Source: Lachnospiraceae bacterium
GTDB taxonomy: Bacteria > Bacillota_A > Clostridia > Lachnospirales > Lachnospiraceae
Assembly: GCA_018365895.1 (NCBI GenBank)
Contig: JAGZJD010000068.1
Location: 1 to 11,281 of the forward strand
DNA: 11,281 nucleotides
Reading direction: 5' to 3'
Part shown: in pieces, positions 6,586 through 11,281 of the stretch
Position numbering within the stretch: position 1 is the stretch's first letter
Layout of the letters: every line of letters starts with the position of its first letter
Notes under the pieces: model-generated
What the model saw: the letters and a program-made list of their open reading frames with translations, nothing else
Told to the model about the DNA's origin: nothing
Database searches by the model: none
Program-made: the position numbers and the translations under genes

Positions 6586-7524
6586 ATGAAAACAGATGTA
6601 TTGACAAGTGGTTATGTGAGTATGGATCACATTATTAAAATTGATACACCGGCACGAGTTGGATTTACTTCTCTTGTTACAAATAAATCCAATGCACAGA
6701 TTTTCTATGGAGGATGTTCTGTTAACATTGCTTACGCACTTTGCCACCTTGGAATGTGTGCAAAGCCAGTGCTTCGTGTAGGTGGTGATTACGAAAGTAA
6801 TGGTTTTAAGAAATTTCTGGAAGACGGAAATGTTCCGTTAGATGGAATTACAAAACTTCCAGAGGAAGCTACCAGTGTATGTTATTTAATTCAAGATAGC
6901 AATAACGACCACATTACAATTTTCTATCCAGGGGCTATGGATGGAAAATATGCACAGCCATTGGAAGATGAATTATTTGAAGATACCAGACTGGGTGTGA
7001 TTACAGTAGCTGCAAGAAAAGATAATGAAGAATTTTTTGAGAAATGTAAAAAGCACGATGTACCTGTTGTGTTTGGTATGAAAGATGATTTTGATGCATT
7101 TCCGGAAGAATTTTTGAAACGACTTCTTACAGAAAGTAAAATCATTTTCACAAATGAGGTAGAACGTGAAATTATCGAAAAAATTTACGGATTTAAAGAT
7201 ATTACAGAACTGTTTGAAATCGGAGAGGTAGATATTATTGTAACAACGCTTGGTAAAGATGGCAGCATTTGTTATATCCGTGAAGGAGACGGAATTCGGC
7301 AGGAAAAAATTGGAATTTGCAAAGTTGAAAATGTTATAGATGCAACAGGCTCCGGAGATGCATATATGGCTGGATTTATATATGGATATTTAAATGGATA
7401 TAAACCGGAAGAATGTTGCAGACTTGGAGGAACATTATCTTATTTCATTTTGCAGGCAGAGGGATGCTGTACAAATGCTCCAACAGAGGAACAGCTTTTA
7501 GAGAAATTCAAATCATTTGAATAA
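6586..7524 (+). CDS. PfkB-family carbohydrate/nucleoside kinase
   Basis: This 312-residue protein has ribokinase-fold landmarks in order: YGGCSVNIAYALCHLG (41-56), which is the first PfkB signature with the Gly-Gly hinge; FTNEVE (188-193); a TLGKDGS strand-turn (221-227); and the anion-hole/catalytic motif DATGSGDAYMAGF (252-264) with Asp258 as the likely base. Length and motifs are complete, so it should be an active ATP-dependent kinase. PfkB members phosphorylate ribose, deoxyribose, nucleosides, pseudouridine and other sugars. The acceptor here cannot be fixed. No pseudouridine-5'-phosphate glycosidase is adjacent, which argues mildly against a classical pseudouridine pathway. The start at 6586 follows AGGAGG that overlaps the stop of the cysteine-hydrolase gene, so translation is probably coupled. 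Confidence 0.92.
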   Translation: MKTDVLTSGYVSMDHIIKIDTPARVGFTSLVTNKSNAQIFYGGCSVNIAYALCHLGMCAKPVLRVGGDYESNGFKKFLEDGNVPLDGITKLPEEATSVCYLIQDSNNDHITIFYPGAMDGKYAQPLEDELFEDTRLGVITVAARKDNEEFFEKCKKHDVPVVFGMKDDFDAFPEEFLKRLLTESKIIFTNEVEREIIEKIYGFKDITELFEIGEVDIIVTTLGKDGSICYIREGDGIRQEKIGICKVENVIDATGSGDAYMAGFIYGYLNGYKPEECCRLGGTLSYFILQAEGCCTNAPTEEQLLEKFKSFE

Positions 7525-7541
7525 GAAAGGCAGGAGAAGAT

Positions 7542-8297
7542 ATGAGTACATTATATATGGGTGCGGATAAGGAAACAATTGGAAAGTACGTTCTGTTTTC
7601 CGGAGATCCATGGAGAGTTGAAGTTGTTAAAAAATATTTGGATAATCCTAAAAAAGTAGCGTTTATGCGTGAATTTAACACCTATACAGGAACCTATAAA
7701 GGAGTTGAAATTACTGTAACATCAACAGGAATCGGAGCTCCATCAGCAGCAATTGCTATGGAAGAAATGTATGAAGCAGGTATGGAAGTTGCGGTTCGTA
7801 TGGGAACAGTTATGTCCATGCAGGATGATATGTTAGGACATTTTCTGATACCAATTGCAGCAATCAGACGTGAAGGTACAAGTAGCGCTTATGTAGAAGC
7901 AGGTTATCCGGCAGTTGCAGATATTGATTTGGTAAATGCAATGAATGAAACTGTTACACAGATGGGTAAGCGTTATTTAAATGGTTTGAACTGTACAATG
8001 GACGGATTTTACAGTCATATGCATGATTCTCGTTTTTCTAAAGAATGGGGTAGAGATATGTCCAAGACATTTGAAGAGGTGAAAAAACTTGGTGTTACAG
8101 GAATTGATATGGAATCTTCCTGTATGTTGACACTGGGAAGATTAATGGGTGTTAAAACCTGTATCTTAACAATGGTTACAGTTTTAGAAAATTTGAAAGA
8201 AACTCTGAAAGGACAGGATCGTACAGATGCAGAAGATCTGCTTTGCAGAACTGCCCTGGAAGGTATTTATAATTATCATACAAAAAATAATAAATAA
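7542..8297 (+). CDS. Nucleoside phosphorylase, uridine-phosphorylase-like (PNP_UDP family)
   Basis: This 251-residue protein follows E. coli uridine phosphorylase along most of its length. Phosphate-site elements are GDPWR (21-25, Gly21 and Arg25) and VRMGT (85-89, Arg86 and Thr89). Other shared blocks are STGIGAPSAAIAMEE (61-75), GYPAVAD (121-127) and the ribose motif DMESS (189-193, Met190 and Glu191). Phe156 of DGFY matches the Phe that stacks on uracil. By my hand alignment, the GQER segment whose Gln and Arg read uracil in E. coli Udp is replaced by SHMHDSR (158-164), and the ribose-5'-OH contact His8 corresponds to Tyr5. I infer phosphorolysis of an N-ribosyl compound whose base may not be uracil and whose 5' position may be modified. 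A 17-bp gap separates it from the kinase gene. Confidence 0.9.
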   Translation: MSTLYMGADKETIGKYVLFSGDPWRVEVVKKYLDNPKKVAFMREFNTYTGTYKGVEITVTSTGIGAPSAAIAMEEMYEAGMEVAVRMGTVMSMQDDMLGHFLIPIAAIRREGTSSAYVEAGYPAVADIDLVNAMNETVTQMGKRYLNGLNCTMDGFYSHMHDSRFSKEWGRDMSKTFEEVKKLGVTGIDMESSCMLTLGRLMGVKTCILTMVTVLENLKETLKGQDRTDAEDLLCRTALEGIYNYHTKNNK

Positions 8298-8320
8298 AAA
8301 ATTTATGGGAGGTAAGTAAC

Positions 8321-9112
8321 ATGGAAAAAGAATTATTTACAAACGGATCACAGACAGTTATCGGAATGGTACATTGCCTGCCTTTACCAACAACAGCCGG
8401 ATTTGACGGAAACTATCAGAAAATCCTTGCTCAGGCAGTACAAGATGCAATCACATTGGAAAAAGCAGGTGTTGATGCTGTAATTGTAGAAAATATGGGA
8501 GATACACCGTTTTCAGCGACTTTAAATAAAGCGCAGCTTGCAGCTTTAACAGCAGCTACATTTGCAGTAAAAAATGCAGTAAACATTCCGGTTGGTGTAG
8601 ATGCGGCTTTTAACGACTGTGAAGCAAATATTGCAATTGCGGCAATTACAGGAGCTTCTTTTATCAGAGTTCCAGTATTTGTAGATACGGTTCTTTTTAC
8701 AGACGGCGTGATTAATCCATGTGCAAAGAAATGTATGGAATATCGCAAGGTGATGGGAAAAGAAGATATCAAGGTTATTGCTGATGTTCAGGTAAAACAT
8801 GCCCACATGCTTCTTCCATATATTACAGTTGAACAGTCTGCAAAAGAGGCTGTGGACAATGGTGCAGATGGAATTATTGTAACAGGAACACAGATTGGTG
8901 AGGAAACACCGCTTGATCTTATTAAGAGAGTGAAAAGTGTTGTGAAGGTTCCGGTATTTGCAGGAAGCGGAGTGAAAGCCGAAAATATAAAAGACCAATT
9001 GCAGATTGCAGATGGAGCGATTATCGGCTCAAGCTTAAAGGAAGGCGGAATTCTTACAAATCCAATTTCTTATGACTTAGTGAAAAAAGTATTAGATGCA
9101 TTAAATGCATAA
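8321..9112 (+). CDS. BtpA/SgcQ-family TIM-barrel protein
   Basis: This 263-residue protein matches the BtpA family (named for a cyanobacterial photosystem I biogenesis factor; E. coli SgcQ is another member) across its length. Landmarks are the opening VIGMVHCLPLP (13-23), VENMGDTPF (56-64), the IADVQVKHAHM strand near 154-164, the turn GSGVKAENI (216-224) and the closing GAIIGSSLKEGG (233-244). The last two resemble the phosphate-gripping ends of (beta/alpha)8 barrels, so the ligand is probably phosphorylated. Non-photosynthetic bacteria often carry these genes beside sugar or nucleoside kinases and transporters, and their reaction is not generally known to me. Context suggests it acts on a product of the kinase or phosphorylase. 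The start at 8321 follows GGGAGG; the 23-bp gap has no terminator. Confidence 0.88.
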   Translation: MEKELFTNGSQTVIGMVHCLPLPTTAGFDGNYQKILAQAVQDAITLEKAGVDAVIVENMGDTPFSATLNKAQLAALTAATFAVKNAVNIPVGVDAAFNDCEANIAIAAITGASFIRVPVFVDTVLFTDGVINPCAKKCMEYRKVMGKEDIKVIADVQVKHAHMLLPYITVEQSAKEAVDNGADGIIVTGTQIGEETPLDLIKRVKSVVKVPVFAGSGVKAENIKDQLQIADGAIIGSSLKEGGILTNPISYDLVKKVLDALNA

Positions 9113-9151
9113 TAAAAAAATTTAAGAAAATCAGAAGGGAGATTAATTATT

Positions 9152-10300
9152 ATGATGAGACCAATGAAACTGGCAGGTTCTGAATTAATGTTTGGAGAAG
9201 GCTGCTTAGAATATATTAAAACAATTGATGCAAAAAAGGTTAGTATCGTAGTCGGTGGAAAAAGTATGGAAAGAAGCGGAATGCTGGCAAAAGTAGAAGG
9301 ATATTTCCATGAAGCCGGAGCTGAGACTATGGTAGTAAAAGACATAGAACCAGATCCTTCCTTTGAAACAGTTATGCGCGGAGCAAATGAAATGTTAGCG
9401 TTTGAACCGGACTTGATTGTAGGTCTTGGTGGTGGTTCTGCAATGGATGCTGCAAAAGCAATGTGGATTTTTTACGAACATCCAGAATTAAAAACAATGG
9501 AATCCGTACTTCCTCCAAATCCATTCCCAACACTCCGTAAAAAAGCAAGAATGTGCTGTATTCCATCTACAAGTGGAACAGCAAGTGAAGTATCCAGATC
9601 TATCGTTATTTCTGATAATGCAACAGGTTTAAAACACGGACTTGGAAATATGGAAATGATGCCGGATATTGCAATTTGTGATCCGGAAGTTACAGCTTCT
9701 ATGCCAGCTAAGATTACAGCTGAAACAGGTATGGATGCTTTGACACATGCGTTAGAAGCACTGGCATCCACAAGAGCAAATTATGTATCAGATATTCTTG
9801 CAACACAGTCAGCTATTGATATTATGGAAACACTTCCGATTGCATACGAAAACGGAGCAGATATGCATGCAAGAGAAATTATGCTTCAGGCTTCTATGGT
9901 AGCCGGTATGGCATTTACAAATGTATCTCTTGGTATTGTTCATTCTATGGCTCACACTCTTGGAGGAATGTTCCATGTAGCACACGGATTAGCAGATGCA
10001 ATTCTTCTTCCATATATAATTCGTTATAATTCAACAGATGCAAAAGCGAAAGAAGTTTATGATACATTTGCTAAGAAGGTCGGAGCTGAAAACTTATATG
10101 AAGCAGTAGAAAAATTGAATAAGAGACTGAATATTCCATCCTGCTTGCAGGAAGTTATTCCAGACGAGGCGGCATTCGTAGAAAAATTAGATGAAATGGC
10201 TGCATTGGCTAAAGCAGATGGATGTACAAAGACAAATCCAATCATTCCTGAATTAGAGGAATTTAAAGAATTATTTATGAAAGCATACAGAGGAGAATAA
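9152..10300 (+). CDS. Iron-containing (group III) alcohol dehydrogenase
   Basis: At 382 residues this has the full length of the FucO/DhaT/AdhB class. Nucleotide binding is marked by GLGGGSAMDAAKA (91-103) and the STSGTASEVSR segment (139-149). The four metal ligands of the family are all present: Asp195 and His199 in GMDALTHALEA, His264 in GIVHSMAH and His278 in HVAHGLADA, so it should be catalytically competent. The probable role is NAD(P)H-dependent interconversion of an aldehyde and an alcohol; in an anaerobe, aldehyde reduction is the likelier direction. Placed between two phosphate-binding TIM barrels, it may deal with an aldehyde released by cleavage of the imported compound. Two adjacent ATG codons (9152, 9155) are possible starts; GAAGGGAG at 9134-9141 fits either. 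Confidence 0.93.
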   Translation: MMRPMKLAGSELMFGEGCLEYIKTIDAKKVSIVVGGKSMERSGMLAKVEGYFHEAGAETMVVKDIEPDPSFETVMRGANEMLAFEPDLIVGLGGGSAMDAAKAMWIFYEHPELKTMESVLPPNPFPTLRKKARMCCIPSTSGTASEVSRSIVISDNATGLKHGLGNMEMMPDIAICDPEVTASMPAKITAETGMDALTHALEALASTRANYVSDILATQSAIDIMETLPIAYENGADMHAREIMLQASMVAGMAFTNVSLGIVHSMAHTLGGMFHVAHGLADAILLPYIIRYNSTDAKAKEVYDTFAKKVGAENLYEAVEKLNKRLNIPSCLQEVIPDEAAFVEKLDEMAALAKADGCTKTNPIIPELEEFKELFMKAYRGE

Positions 10301-10303
10301 AAA

Positions 10304-11023
10304 ATGGAAATTATTTGTTATTTATCAAATGGATACCCAACAATTGAAGCAAGTTATAAAATTGCACATGAATATGCAGATGCAGGATGCAAGATGATGG
10401 AAGTGGATTTTCCTTCCAGAAATCCATATCTTGAGAGTGGCTTTTTAAAAGCTAGAATGGGAAAGGCTTTAGAAGCATGTGATGATTATGATAAATATAT
10501 GGAGTCTATCATTCGATTGAAAAAAGAGCTTCTGGAAATAAAAATGCTTGTATTAGCTTATGAAAATACAGTATTAGAAATCGGAACAGAGAAATTCATT
10601 AATTTCTGTCTGGAAAATGATTTGAAAGATATTCTTCTTGTTGGATTATCTAATAATGAAGTAAAAGATCAGATTATTGAAGCTGGACTTCAGGTTTCCT
10701 GTTATGTAGAATATCATCTTCCACAGGAAGAGATTGAACTTGCTAAAAAATCAAATGGATTTGTTTATCTTCAGGCAAAACCTTATGAAACACAGGAAAA
10801 AAATGAAAAATATCCAACATTGAAGGATTGTGTACAGTATTTAAGAGAGTGTGGAATTGACCGCCCGATTTATTGTGGTGTTGGTGTTCACGCACCGGAA
10901 GATGTAAAACTTGTAAAAGAAGCTGGCGGAGATGCTGCCTTTGTGGGAAGTACAATTTTGAAATTACATGATGATATTCCGGCAATGAAAAATAAAATTC
11001 GAGAATTTAGAGCTCAGTGCTAA
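10304..11023 (+). CDS. Stand-alone TrpA-like TIM-barrel lyase
   Basis: This 239-residue protein resembles the tryptophan synthase alpha chain but is shorter (TrpA is usually about 250-270 residues) and has no TrpB or other trp gene beside it. EVDFPSRNPYLE (33-44) aligns without gaps to ELGIPFSDPLAD of TrpA: Glu33 matches catalytic Glu49, while Glu44 takes the place of Asp60. The phosphate-binding end is kept (GVGVHAPEDV, 192-201; FVGSTILK, 213-220). The loop-6 RSGVTG segment is replaced by AKPYETQEKN (158-167). I infer a lyase that breaks a C-C or glycosidic-type bond in a phosphorylated substrate other than indole glycerol phosphate. The gap from the dehydrogenase is 3 bp and the GAGGAG ribosome binding site lies within that gene, so translation is coupled. 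True tryptophan synthase alpha is unlikely. Confidence 0.85.
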   Translation: MEIICYLSNGYPTIEASYKIAHEYADAGCKMMEVDFPSRNPYLESGFLKARMGKALEACDDYDKYMESIIRLKKELLEIKMLVLAYENTVLEIGTEKFINFCLENDLKDILLVGLSNNEVKDQIIEAGLQVSCYVEYHLPQEEIELAKKSNGFVYLQAKPYETQEKNEKYPTLKDCVQYLRECGIDRPIYCGVGVHAPEDVKLVKEAGGDAAFVGSTILKLHDDIPAMKNKIREFRAQC

Positions 11024-11046
11024 TTCCGACAAGGCAGGTGAAGGAA

Positions 11047-11281
11047 ATGACCCGTGCAAAAAGTATTTCGATTATTACTTTAGGTGTTGCAGATTTAGAA
11101 CGCTCAATTCAATTTTATGAAAAATTAGGTTGGGAATGCTCACCGGAATCTGATCCGGCAATTTGTACCTACATGCTGGCGGACAACATTGTACTTGGTC
11201 TGGTGCCTTATGAGTTTCTTGGCAATGATGCACAGTTAAAAGTTGGTAAGAAACCGGAGTATTGCGGATTTACGCTGGCAA
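11047..11281 (+). CDS. VOC-superfamily (glyoxalase/bleomycin-resistance fold) protein, 3' truncated by window end
   Basis: An ATG at 11047, preceded by AGGTGAAGG (11036-11044), opens a frame with no stop to the window edge (78 codons seen). The N-terminus ISIITLGVADLERSIQFYEK, continued by LGWE, is the classic VOC beta-alpha start (LxVxDLxxSIxFYxxLG), so the assignment is good although only about half the protein is visible. The position that carries the first metal-binding His in glyoxalase I (seven residues before the Asp of the VxD motif) is Ile9, which argues against an ordinary metal-dependent glyoxalase I. The gap to the TrpA-like gene is 23 bp with no terminator, so it probably belongs to the same operon. 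Function is open: ring cleavage, epimerisation, or ligand binding and resistance are all known for this fold. Confidence 0.8.
   Translation, partial: MTRAKSISIITLGVADLERSIQFYEKLGWECSPESDPAICTYMLADNIVLGLVPYEFLGNDAQLKVGKKPEYCGFTLA

Noticed and set aside
6586..7524. Pseudouridine kinase with a classical psuK-psuG pathway
   Set aside because: No pseudouridine-5'-phosphate glycosidase gene is present in the window. The PfkB motifs alone do not distinguish the acceptor.
8546..8998. Minus-strand 150-residue open frame opposite the BtpA-family gene
   Set aside because: It is antisense to a well-supported gene, has a Cys/Asn/Ile/Phe-rich composition typical of shadow frames, and shows no recognisable domain. 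The same applies to the other minus-strand frames over the operon.
10304..11023. True tryptophan synthase alpha chain
   Set aside because: There is no trpB or other trp gene, the protein is short, the Asp60 equivalent is Glu and the loop-6 motif is missing.
1..11281. tRNA or rRNA genes, CRISPR arrays, transposases, phage genes
   Set aside because: I saw no repeat-spacer pattern, cloverleaf-like sequence or mobile-element protein on either strand by reading. A dedicated scan was not possible here.

Overview
The window looks like chromosomal DNA from a low-GC, Gram-positive Clostridia. Lachnospiraceae is my best guess, from strong AGGAGG-type ribosome binding sites, AT-rich codon use and family resemblance to gut Firmicutes; I cannot name a species. 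All convincing genes lie on the + strand.

Layout: the C-terminal end of an unrelated membrane protein (1-204) stops at a strong intrinsic terminator (208-267). A short control region follows (about 268-447) with a sigma-A-like promoter and tandem operator-like palindromes. From 448 to the right edge runs one tightly packed unit of at least twelve genes: a GntR/HutC-type regulator; a complete BMP-family (nucleoside-type) ABC importer (lipoprotein, double ATPase, two permeases); then seven enzymes or enzyme-like proteins. In order these are a cysteine hydrolase of the isochorismatase fold, a PfkB sugar/nucleoside kinase, a uridine-phosphorylase-like enzyme, a BtpA/SgcQ-family TIM barrel, an iron-type alcohol dehydrogenase, a stand-alone TrpA-like TIM barrel, and a VOC-family protein cut by the window end. 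Most gaps after the importer are 3-39 bp with no terminator, so co-transcription is likely.

How they may work together: the importer and phosphorylase point to scavenging of a nucleoside or nucleoside-like compound. The phosphorylase keeps the phosphate and ribose motifs of uridine phosphorylase but seems to have lost the residues that read uracil and the His that contacts the ribose 5'-OH. The kinase and two TIM barrels with phosphate-binding ends suggest a phosphorylated intermediate that is cleaved, possibly in a retro-aldol step by the TrpA-like protein (Glu33 retained), with the dehydrogenase handling an aldehyde product. This pathway is inferred; no part of it is proven by sequence.

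Two regulatory features stand out. The terminator of the upstream gene carries, as its apical loop, a perfect 16-bp palindrome resembling GntR-family operators and matching a site in the gntR leader at 14 of 16 positions. Between the lipoprotein and ATPase genes, a long stem-loop overlaps a second hairpin that would bury the ATPase Shine-Dalgarno.
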